A stretch of DNA of 64,000 bases, from positions 44,447,110 to 44,511,109 of the forward strand of contig CM060173.1 in assembly GCA_030549775.1 (NCBI GenBank), given 5' to 3'. The notes under the pieces were generated by a model, which did not search any database, was not told the DNA's origin, and saw nothing but the letters and a program-made list of their open reading frames with translations. Every line of letters begins with the position of its first letter. Positions within the stretch are counted from its first letter, which is position 1. This document shows positions 13,069 to 23,152 of this stretch, piece by piece. The DNA is from Tamarix chinensis (taxonomy: Eukaryota; Streptophyta; Magnoliopsida; Caryophyllales; Tamaricaceae). The position numbers and the translations under genes were made by a program.

Positions 13069-14427
13069 ATATCTGTAATTTTCATTTTTATTCTCCTACT
13101 TTGTAAAATATCACCAAAGTTCTTGTTTTCTTTTCCTATTATCCCACCTTCTTTTCTCCAATTGATAGTTACAAGTAAAGGAAAATATTTTGTTTTGTTT
13201 GAAATTTTTACCTCAGAGGACAAACTTTTTGAGTTTCATAGAAACCTAATACTAATCATAAATTCATGAGAAAATAACAGTAGAAATAATGGAACAAAAA
13301 AACAATGTTTCCTTATATAGTATCTCTACTACATATATAAAGATGTAGACATATATTCCAATCACTCAATTCCTCACAGTGCAATACCATAGTTATCCTA
13401 TGGAAGATCAGTAATATTCCTCACTAATGGAAATCCTGAATAAAATAGTAATCCACACTCACTCAAATATAAGATATAATAATACCAAACAAAAATGCCC
13501 AAACATAACACCTTGGTGACCACTTTTGACTCTTTTGGCATTGCAACATCATGCAAAACATTGCATATTGTATCACTTAAACTTCCTGGGTGTTCCTTCA
13601 AAAAGATAACAGCTTATGGAGCCAAAAACCATCAAGATGAGAAGCATTGTCAAAAGGGAGCTAAAATGGTATAACAACAAATAGTTTAAAGTCGGATAGC
13701 AATAAGTGAAGCCCTTTGAATGGGTGGTAGCAGCCACAATAAAAATGAGGTTTAAATAAAATTCAAGGGACTGTGTTCATATTAGCCCTTCACCCTTGAA
13801 CCCTTTACTCTCCTACTACTTCAAAATCCACACCTACTTCATCAACAATCAACACCCAAAAATTGTATTAGGTTTTGAAACACAATTAAAGTTCAAGTAA
13901 CTCAAACAATATAGCAGAGGATCAAAATTGAATAAACTAAACCCTAAACTTGAGAATAAGAATGGGGCTTTGGGATAATACTTGCTTCTAATTTTGGGTC
14001 TAAAGAGAATGAATCTTACCTACTCAAATCGAGTTTGGAGATTAGTGAATTGAGTACGTTAAGCAGTCAAAGTTTTTGTGATAGGAAGATTCAAAGTCGA
14101 ATTGGGTGGACGACCAATCCGGGTGCTACGCCTTGGAAGACACATGAGAAAAAGAATTGCAGATGACAACCAGTCGAAGAAAGAGGATAGGGGTTAGACA
14201 AGAGGAGGAGGATGGTGGGAAGCTTTTTATCAGGGAGTGCTGAATAAACCTTCCTCACTTTTCAATTTTTTCCTCATTTTTTGGTAAGGAAAATAATCTA
14301 GTATAAGTTTCCTCCTTTTCATCCCAAATTTCTTTCATTGTAATTTTTCTAACCAAACACTATAAAAGTATTTTCTATCAACTTTTCTTTTCTTTCCTTG
14401 GAACTTTTCTAGAATCAAACATACCCT
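13069..14427. other. Unassigned segment between the antisense LTR and the satellite
   Basis: About 1.36 kb with no recognised coding or LTR structure. Part of it (about 13800-14220) is less AT-rich and resembles plant leader or exon-like sequence. The right end, TCTAGAATCAAACATACCCTAA, looks like the complement of a common DNA-transposon or MITE end of the TTAGGGTNTGTTTG type, but no matching left end was found. Confidence 0.35.
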
Positions 14428-15823
14428 AAATATTTATATTGATGATGCTTTGTTTTTGTTTCCTTAAGAAGGATTTTCATAAACCCCTATAAACCTAACC
14501 TTCAAAGCTCATGTACTCTTTGAGGGATGTATGCTTCCACATTGCCATTTGTTTTTATTGTTCAGTAATTTGAGAGTACAAATAATATTTAGAAGTTATT
14601 TTATTCTAAATTCAACCTAGTAAAAATAAAAATGGATTAAATTGATAAGAATATCATTAGCAATAATTACTAGTTATATCTTGTGTGTTTAACACTATAA
14701 ATATAATTACAAAATTAGATCAACAAAAGTTTGTTAAAAATATAAAATTAATGCAATTAAACTTGAATGACTGCCATTATCAACAACAACCAAAGATAGA
14801 ATATTTGTATTTTGGGTAGTGAACAAGGTTGTCCTCAAGTATTTCTAAGGTATTTATAAACCTATTTAACCTCTGTATGGAGATTAAAAATATGTATTGA
14901 CGAAGCTTCATCTTTGTTTCCATAAGAAGGTTTTTCATAAACCCTTATAAACCTAACCTTCAAACCCATGTACTCTTTGAGGGGTGTTTGTGTCCACATT
15001 GCCATTTGTTTTTCTTGTTTGGTAATTTGAGATTACAAGTAATATTAAGAAGTTATGTTAATTTAAATTTGACATAGTAAAAATAAAAATGGAATAAATT
15101 GATAAGAGTACCATTACCAATATTTACTGGTGATATCTTGTGTGTTCGACATAGTCATTATGATTACAAAATTAGATCAACAAAAGTTTATCATAAATAT
15201 AAAATTAATGCAATTAAACTTGAATGACTATCATTACCAATGACAACCAAGGATAGAATATTTTTATTTTGGGTTGTGAATATGGTTGTCCTCAAGTAGT
15301 TCTGAGGTATTTATAAATTGAGTGAGCTTCTGTTTGTGGATTAAAAAATTGTATTGATGGTGCTTCATTTTTATTTCCATCGGAAGGCTTTTCGTAAACT
15401 CTTATCAACCTAACATTTAAAGCCCATGTATTCTTTAATGGATGTATGTTCCACATTTGCATTTGTTTTTCTTGTTCTATAATTTGAGATTACAAATAAT
15501 ATTAAGAAGCTATGTTAATTTAAATCTGACATAGTAAAAATGAAAATGGAATAAATTGATAAGAGTACAATTACTAGTAATTATTGGTGATATCTTGTTT
15601 GCTTGACATTGCAAATATGATTACGAAATTAGATCAATTTTTTTTTTCCAAAAATATAAAATGAATGAAATCAAACTTGAATAACTGTCATTACCAATGA
15701 CAACCAAATATAGAATATTTGTATTTTGGATATTGAAAATGATTGTTTTCAAGCAGTTATGAGGTATTTATAAATTGATTTAGCATTTGTATGGGAATTA
15801 AAATTTTGTATTGATGATGACAT
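14428..15823. repeat. Satellite-like tandem array, period about 457 bp, right block
   Basis: Continues the 7710-9344 array after the interruption: CCACATTGCC-type markers at 14537, 14994 and 15451 (spacings 457 and 457). Similarity ends in TATTGATGATG near 15823. Units are more diverged here than in the left block. Confidence 0.85.
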
Positions 15824-16439
15824 AGCTATAAAATGAATGTTAAGAGTAAAATGTTGAATTGATGACTTGGTAAATTAATATTTTAAAGGGTTATATCTAT
15901 TGGGGGGAAAGGGACAAATAGGAGATACCCAAATGGACATATGGACTAATATAGACACATATTTTAACACCAACGGATTATTAATACGTGACAATATTTG
16001 GTGTAGGTGTGATGTATTAGGCAGAAAAAATAAGTTGTATGTATTCAACTTTTATATATAATATAGTAAATTTTGTATTTTTTATTTCTACTAATGATAA
16101 TAATTATTATATTTCTAAAGACGATGAGAACAACAATAATAATAATAATTAATATAATAATTATAATTATTACAATACTCATTATACTTATATAAATAAT
16201 AATATTTATAATTGTATTTATATAAATAACTATAATAATAATAATATTATTAATAATGATATTAGTTTTTTATTATTATTACATATTTTATGATAACAAT
16301 TTATTATGTCATTACATATATTATGATATAAATTACTATGACAAACATAACAATAGTATTAAATCACAAAATTTAATTTTTTTAATTATATTAAATTGAT
16401 AACAATCAATGTCAATAAAAATTATAAATTGAATTAACT
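15824..16439. other. AT-rich intergenic DNA
   Basis: Contains irregular AAT/ATT trinucleotide-rich stretches (about 16080-16310). No gene or element was recognised. Confidence 0.6.
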
Positions 16440-16708
16440 TGTCCTAAATCTGATGCAACCTAAATTTTGTAGACCCAAATCAACCTTACTCAAAGCCGAT
16501 CCGACACAAGGTTTGTAAACCCAAATCAAACCCAAACCTGAAAAACTCCGATGGGTTAGACTCAGACCCGACATGATGTTCTCCTACATTGAAATGATCG
16601 AACTTGAGTCACCGTTACCTAAAATAAACCCGAACCCAATGCGATTATATAATAATATAATTTTAACATAACTCAAACCTAATTCATATGATCCTTTTAA
16701 CAGCTCTA
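16440..16708 (-). mobile_element. hAT-like terminal fragment
   Basis: On the minus strand it starts TAGAGCTGTTAAAA at 16708 and continues with GGGTTCGGGTTTA and GGGTTTGATTTGGG units, the pattern at ends of many plant non-autonomous hAT elements. The opposite end and an 8-bp duplication were not found, so it is probably truncated. Confidence 0.35.
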
Positions 16709-17079
16709 GCCACACACTCAATTGATGGACAATTAATGATAGTTTCAGCAATACCATATTCAGGGACTTAAAACTTTTCTACGGTGCGGGTTTATAGGGT
16801 TTCAATGGTTTAAAGTACATATACCCAGTACGTCATCATATAGATACTATGCTTGTTTAGTTATTTGTATGCAGGTACTCTGATTTAATTTAGATGTAAT
16901 ATTGGATCGACAATTAGAGTTATCTAGAGTTTATCTTTGAAAGACTCATGCAATTATTTGTAAATATTTTGGAAGTTAAGTTATTGTAAATAGTTATTTA
17001 TAGTTTTTATTGTTTAGTTAAGATTTTAGAATTTAGATTTTTTGTTGATTTATAAGTGATGAATTTATAGAATTTTTGG

Positions 17080-17642
17080 TAGGGCCGTGCAAAATCGGAT
17101 ATCCGTATCCGGTCATATTTTTTTTTTGATATCCGATCCGATCGGATATTTAGTAACGTATATGCGTATCCGTATCCATTAATAGCGGATATCCGAATAC
17201 TCGGATATCCGAAAAATCGGATACGGATATCGGATATATCCGGTATATCCAATTATCCGAAGAATATTTATTTTTCAACAAAAAAGACTTGTTTATGACC
17301 GGATATCTGAAAAATTTGATAATTTAAATTCGGATATCCGATATCCAAACATCCGCATTGAAATATCCATATGTGGATATTTTAACTTGCTAGAATTAAA
17401 TTAAAATAAATTCTAAAAATCCAAATTCCATAACAAATACAATAAATCAACAATAATCTAAATATGCGCATTGAAATATCCAAATGTAGATATTTTAACC
17501 TGCTAGAATTAAATTAAATTAAATTTTAAAAATCCAAAGTCCATAACAAATACAACAAATCAACAATAATCCAAAGTCCAAAGTCCATAACACAAATACA
17601 ATAATAATCTAAACTCCATAAATCCATAATTTTCGGGTTAAA

Positions 17643-17682
<40 letters not shown>

Positions 17683-17858
17683 TTTAATCAAAAAATATTT
17701 ATATATTTTATTTTAAAAAAAAATATTTTTCTTATATACTTGATATTTTAATTGGATCGAATAATCTGGAAAAATATCGGAATATCCCCTCCGGAATTTT
17801 TTTATTTTGATCGGATCGGATATCCTAAAACTCGGATCGGATTTTTTGCACAGCCCTA
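17080..17858. mobile_element. Non-autonomous hAT element (MITE) with perfect 8-bp target duplication
   Basis: A 779-bp element flanked by ATTTTTGG on both sides (17072-17079 and 17859-17866). Ends are inverted repeats: TAGGGCCGTGCAAAA at the left, and TAGGGCTGTGCAAAA on the complement at the right, one mismatch in 15. Both ends are packed with CGGATATCCG-type palindromes and GATCGGAT units; the middle is AT-rich with a (TA)n run at 17647-17679. There is no transposase. Superfamily assignment follows from the 8-bp duplication and the end type. Confidence 0.9.
17647..17679. repeat. (TA)n microsatellite inside the hAT MITE
   Basis: About 16 uninterrupted TA units. Confidence 0.95.
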
Positions 17859-17866
17859 ATTTTTGG

Positions 17867-18649
17867 TGACTTTATTTACAAATTTTTTTTATTAAATTTG
17901 TTAGATATATTTTAATGTGGAAATAAATAGTAGATATTTATCTTAAAGTAGATATAACATACAACTTTTTATTTTTTATATTTACTTTCTTATTATACCT
18001 TTTTTAAAATAAAATTCGTCAGAAATAAAAATAGAATTGTTACATTTAGAAACGATTATGACGAGTCTCGGCTGAGTCGGTATGGGCGAGCCAGACAGGT
18101 TGCCTGAATTTTGAACAGGTCTAACTATTATCTTCCGATGCGACCCATCACATTTCGTCTCGATTTCCAGCGTCGTGTAGTTGGTTTGGAGACCCCTTTT
18201 TTAAGTCATTTGATTCATTGATACGGTCCTATGGACCACTTTAAGAATCAACTGAATCAAAGATAAAAATAAAAATAATCGATCCACTACTATAGTTGAC
18301 CTTAGGCGATCACAAATTTCTTTTTAACTTTAAATTTCCCAACATTGATCGCACCTTGTTATAAGTGGCAATCGGATCACGCAGATTATAACGGATTGAG
18401 TTACTTTTGAATATAATTATCTACCGATTTTTTTTATGGATCAATTATGAGTTGGATCGGATTATTTCGGATTCGGATAATTTTGAATTACCTTATTATT
18501 TGGGTTAGGGTCAAACTTAGGACGTTGTAGATTCAGATTATATAGGGTTAATTTATCGGGTCGGGTTGTGTTCAAATTAAAATAGTTTAGGTTTGATTTG
18601 GATCTAGTTCAGATTATTTTTAGTTAGCTTGTAGGGTCAGATTTAGTTG
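17867..18649. other. AT-rich DNA with scattered GGATC/GGGTC motifs
   Basis: About 18050-18650 holds many GGATCGGAT and GGGTCGGGTT-like words resembling eroded hAT ends. No boundaries can be drawn. Confidence 0.4.
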
Positions 18650-19149
18650 GATCGGATCTAGATATATAAATGAGACGGATTTTACTCGAAACCCGATGAG
18701 TTTTATTCATTGGATACTTAAATAGATATGGATAAATAGTTATTGAGGATGGAAAAAATACCCGTAGTGTTTGAGTACAGATACGTGTATGAAATATCTG
18801 TACCTAAATCTGTATCCGTATCCATATCCATACTTGTTTGTCATATATATAATTATTATTTGACCCTTAATTTTAAAATAAATATATTAAAAATTAAGGT
18901 TAAAATTATTATTTAACTTAACTTTAAATTGGTTTATCCATCGAGTAATTGATTTATTTTCTGGATAATATTTGTTAACAGATAAACAAATTATCTGTCG
19001 GGTAACAGATATCCAACGAATATTGATATGCATGTGTTAGTGGATATCCGTTCGGGGTATGAGTACGAATATGGTTACTAATTTTCTTATCGAGTACGGG
19101 TACGGGTATGGGTGTGTCTACCCTGAACCCACCCTGTTTACATCCCTAT
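18650..19149. mobile_element. Probable hAT-like element, right end preserved
   Basis: Rich in GGATATCCG, GTATCCGTATCC and GGGTACGGGTATGGG words and ending ACCCTGTTTACATCCCTA; the complement, TAGGGATGTAAACAGGGT, is a typical hAT MITE start. The left end is not recognisable. Confidence 0.45.
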
Positions 19150-20350
19150 TGGGTTTGGTTTGGACCGAGTAAGTTTTTTTTCGGATGATTTTATATTCGA
19201 GTTAATTTGACAAATTAGATTTGGATTAACTTAATGAATCAGATCTTTTTAGGTTTTGATGGATCAGTTGGGTTTGGATTGACTTAATTCTAAATCAAAT
19301 CACTTTGGATTTCGATCAAATCAGACACTGACCGCCAAAATTAATCTAACTTATTAAACTCATAAGCAAACACTAAATTTCATGTAAGCATATGATTAAT
19401 AATTTATTATTAATTATTATTTGTTTGTTATTATATTTTTTTAATGTTGTATTTTTATATAAAAAAATGGATAAAATTATAATATCACTGGTGAATAAGT
19501 AAGTTCACAATAAAAATAAGAAAATAAGTATAATTTAGATAATAATATATTTTTAAAAGCTTTGAATACATAATAAGCCATGTGTATTTTTTTAATTATC
19601 TTAACAAATTAATATCAAATTTGTTTTTATCAATTCATATCAAGTTGATGGCAAGTTATGGGTTGGGATCAGACCGGATTAAGGTCGGATCGGATCACTT
19701 ATTAAATCAGCATTGGATCATGCCAGATTTGAATCAAGTCGAATTGATAAATCTATTAAATTATATCGAATCAGATTTTATATGGATTAGATCAGATTGG
19801 ATGAGTCATGCCAACTTTTGCCCATTTTACACCATGCACACCAAATATTACCACGGGAACTAAGTGCATAAACTTTGATGCACTATTTTTATATTTAATA
19901 CAATTATAATGTATCAAAAATATATTATAATTATATTAATTGTACAGATAGTGTATTGAATATATTATATATATATATTTAGTATAATTATAATATATTT
20001 TCATGTATATTTATAAAAATATATTAAATATATACTAAAAATATATTATAATTATATTAAATATAAAAATATAAATAGTTACAAGATATAAATTGGATGA
20101 TGTTTATTTTTATTATTATCATTATTATTACTGCTGCTGGTGCTTCAAGTAGCACTAACAAGTGATATTGAATTGTTTAGATATCATACCACCTATTGTG
20201 ATGACCACAGCCGACTAAATTCAAGGTATTCTAGCCTTCTGGGGCTCTGTAATCGCAGATATAGCGGTCTTGAGGATTGAGCACAGATATCCCGCTGATT
20301 GAACGGGAAGGATCCATGTGCAGGATAGTGCGGAGGTCCCAAAGATTAAA
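19150..20350. other. AT-rich intergenic DNA
   Basis: Includes more GGATCGGATC-like words (about 19640-19830) and AT tracts of ATATATTATAATTAT type. From about 20170 the composition becomes balanced, but no gene was recognised. Confidence 0.5.
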
Positions 20351-20352
20351 AT

Positions 20353-20420
20353 GGACGAGCGGTAAGGTAGGTTGGGGTCCCGTGTATTGTTGTCCAGACG
20401 TCACAGGTTCAAGTCATGTG
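20353..20420 (+). other. tRNA-like promoter boxes, possible SINE head
   Basis: GGACGAGCGGTAAGG resembles a pol III A box and GGTTCAAGTCATG a B box, about 45 bases apart. No tRNA cloverleaf was found and no A-rich SINE tail or target duplication was located. Confidence 0.25.
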
Positions 20421-21169
20421 GTCGTTTTGTTTTGAATTTTTGTCACACCATCAAAACGACGTCGTTTTGATGTTTCCCCCCCCCCAAACCCTTACCCTTC
20501 CTGGCCTTCTCTTCGAGTATTCGACCGTTGCTGCGCCACTGGCTTCGACGTTCGGCCCTCCCATTCTCTCGAGACCAGACCACTCCAGTGAAGACGCACA
20601 CCGCCAGCTTGGACAACGCCGGAGCTCGCCGTTTCTGCCGCCGCCATTTCTTCTTCTTCCAGCGGCTGCCTTTGTGTGGTGCGGTGCGGGCCGCGCCGTG
20701 CAGCTGCTGAGTGCAGACTAGTTGCTCCGCCACTGGCCACCACCACTGCACCTGGCGCTGCCGCTGCCTTCCGCCTCTATCTGCCATCTTGAGTCTCGAC
20801 TGCCGCCGTCGGAGGCCCGGAGCCATTGTCGTTTGTGTCTGTAGACTGTTGTGCGCCTAGTTGCCTTGCCTTCTTCAACCGAGCCAGTCCACACTCCACA
20901 CTCCACAGCCGGTCCTGCGTCCCTGCCCACCAGGCACCACTCACCAGTCACCAGTGTGCCACCACAATCGACATTAAGGTAAAATTTTATTTTGTTAAAT
21001 TATTTATCATCAATTATTTATGTAATTATGTAAAGTTTAAGTTAATTTTTAGTTTGTTAAATTATTTATCATAAATTTATAAATTTGTGAAATTAGAATA
21101 CAGTATTAATTGATTATATTTATTATATTAATTGATTATATTTGTTGTATTAATTGATTGTATTTTTTA

Positions 21170-22180
21170 GTATATAGAAATTCTAATTTATCTTATTAAT
21201 GTAGAAAATATAAATTGGTTTATTAATTAGGTAGAAATCAAAATTAGTTTGTAGAAATTAATTTTTTTAGTTTATAGAAATTCTAATTTATCTTATTAAT
21301 GTAGAAAATAGAAATTGGCTTATTAATTAGGTAGAAATCAAAATTAGTTTGTAGAAATCAAAATTTTTAGATTATAGAAATTCTAATTTATCTTATTAAG
21401 GTAGAAAATAGAAATTGGTTTATTAATTAGGTAGAAATCAAAATTAGTTTGTAGAAATCAAATTTTTTTAGTTTATAGAAATTCTAATTTATCTTATTAA
21501 TGTAGAAAATAGAAATTGGCTTATTAATTAGGTAGAAATCAAAATTAATTTGTAGAAATCAAATTTTTTAGATTATAGAAATTCTAATTTATATTATTAA
21601 TGTAGAAAATAGAAATTGGTTTATTAATTAGGTAGAAATCAAAATTAGTTTGTAGAAATCAAAATTTTTAGATTATAGAAATTCTAATTTATCTTATTAA
21701 TGTAGAAAATAGAAATTGGTTTATTAATTAGGTAGAAATCAAAATTAGTTTGTAGAAATCAAATTTTTTTAGTTTATAGAAATTCTAATTTATCTTATTA
21801 ATGTAGAAAATAGAAATTGGCTTATTAATTAGGTAGAAATCAAAATTAATTTGTAGAAATCAAATTTTTTAGATTATAGAAACTCTAATTTATATTATTA
21901 ATGTAGAAAATAGAAATTGGTTTATTAATTAGGTAGAAATCAAAATTAGTTTGTAGAAATCAAATTTTTTAGTTTATAGAAATTCTAATTTATCTTATTA
22001 ATGTAGTAAATAGAAATTGGTTTATTAATTAGGTAGAAATCAAAATTAGTTTGTAGAAATCAATTTTTTTAGTTTATAGAAATTATAATTTATCTTATTA
22101 ATGTAGTAAATAGAAATTGGCTTATTAATTAGGTAGAAATCAAAATTAGCTTGTAGAAATCAAATTTTTTAGATTTATAG
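21170..22180. repeat. Tandem array with exact 100-bp period, about ten units
   Basis: The marker GGTAGAAATCAAAATTA recurs at 100-base steps from about 21231 to 22131. Units differ by a few bases. Variants ATTGGCTTATT plus AAATTAATTTG, then TATATTATTAATG, recur every third unit over at least six units, so part of the array has a 300-bp higher-order period. Confidence 0.92.
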
Positions 22181-22300
22181 ATTGAAGTGTTTAATTTATT
22201 AGTTAGTTTTTGAATTAGTTTGTTCTAAAATTATATTATCAATTAAGTTTTAGTAAATTCCTTAATTAATTCATTAAATTGTTTAATGTCTTAATTTAGG

Positions 22301-22405
22301 ATGCAACGATACTTTTCAAACTGGCTTAAAAATAGCCACAATGAATCTAAATCTATTAATCAAGTTGTGTTATCAACTTTCGAAAATTTTGACGAATTTA
22401 TTTAA
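22301..22405 (+). pseudogene. Truncated hAT-transposase-like N terminus (34 codons)
   Basis: ATG directly after an acceptor-like TTTAG. The start MQRYFSNWLKNSHNES resembles the MERFF/MKRYF-type starts of TTF zinc-finger hAT transposases. It stops after 34 codons, close to the terminal motif at 22499-22508, which fits internal deletion. Very short, so tentative. Confidence 0.35.
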
Positions 22406-22509
22406 ACACCTACAAATATTATTTTATTTTAATATTTATTTTAGTATATTATTTACTGAATAAATATACCAGAGACACCACGGATCCAAAATTCTGACTC
22501 CGCCACTGT

Positions 22510-23046
22510 CTACCATGCTTAGAAAGGGGGCGCTAATAAATAATGGGTTGGTTATGCAGCAGGTGGTGCTTTAATAGTTTTGTAATTGATCGTCACACCT
22601 GAATCGTCAAGCTTGACATAATCTAATTTAATTAATTATATTTGTCTGCCTAAGTCCCACATCGCCCCCGCCCTCCCACTCCGATGTGCTAATCTCAATT
22701 TTCAGTCCTGATTGGGAACCAGAAGCTTACACACCACAAACTCGATCACCTTTTTCACTGCATGAACGAACACCACTCGACAGAAAAGCATTCAGATTTC
22801 TGCCATGACTAAGAACTGCGAAGAACAAATTCAGCCGAACATTTTCCATAAGAAAGAGCAGCTAGATTTCATCTCTTTAACAAACCATCATATTCTCAAA
22901 TCAGCTACGACCGATCGTAGTATCGTAAAGACGTAAAGCCGCAAACACGGTTATATACAATAGAGGATTATTAATTTTTCCCCGATAACAATATACCAAG
23001 GAGCAGGGAATCGATACATAAAAGTGAGGCGTTGCAGCAGAAACTT
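22510..23046 (-). other. 3' flank and probable 3' UTR of the CONSTANS-like gene
   Basis: Mixed-composition DNA with no open frame or repeat seen. The part next to the stop codon (about 22720-23046) is the likely 3' UTR; no canonical AATAAA was found on the minus strand, which is common in plants. The far end abuts the terminal repeat of the hAT-like remnant at 22508. Confidence 0.4.
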
Positions 23047-23152
23047 CTACACCGGCGTTTTTAAGTCACTTGCCTTGACAAATCGACCTTTTATTCGCGT
23101 TCTGCTTTCTGCTCCAGTCTTTCTTGACTCATACCGTATATGCCTGTCGTAT
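23047..23152 (-). CDS. Exon 4 of the CONSTANS-like gene: second half of the CCT domain
   Basis: A 106-bp exon too short to show as an open frame by itself. After the acceptor TTTTGGCAG it supplies the last base of an Arg codon, then [11 protein letters not shown], a slightly unusual [15 protein letters not shown] and ASDLKTPV before TAG at 23049-23047. Most CCT domains read KARADTRKR or KTRAESRTR where this has KTGAESRTR; the glycine replaces a usually basic residue. The remaining CCT core is conserved. Confidence 0.88.

Larger units (their letters stand above)
20421..22508 (+). mobile_element. Gene-like remnant of a hAT-type transposon
   Basis: In order: the palindrome AAACGACGTCGTTT, a GC-rich leader (about 20460-20980) ending CGACATTAAG before GTAAAATTT (a plausible donor), an AT-rich intron-like stretch holding a 100-bp tandem array, and an acceptor-like TTAATTTAG. 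A short ORF starting MQRYFSNWLK follows, then a jump to GACTCCGCCACTG at 22508. The complement of that end, CAGTGGCGGAGTC, is a common end of plant TTF-type hAT elements. The left terminal repeat was not found. I read it as an internally deleted hAT copy; the assignment is inference from motif order. Confidence 0.45.

Noticed and set aside
7710..15823. CRISPR-like array
   Set aside because: Units are about 456 bp and contiguous, without a repeat-spacer pattern, and the genome is a plant nucleus.
20353..20420. Functional tRNA gene
   Set aside because: The two boxes are present but no acceptor stem or cloverleaf pairing could be drawn.
20443..20826. Overlapping frames on both strands in the GC-rich block at 20.4-21.0 kb
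   Set aside because: All frames are open because of composition, and none shows a family motif. The block fits better as an untranslated leader of the hAT remnant.
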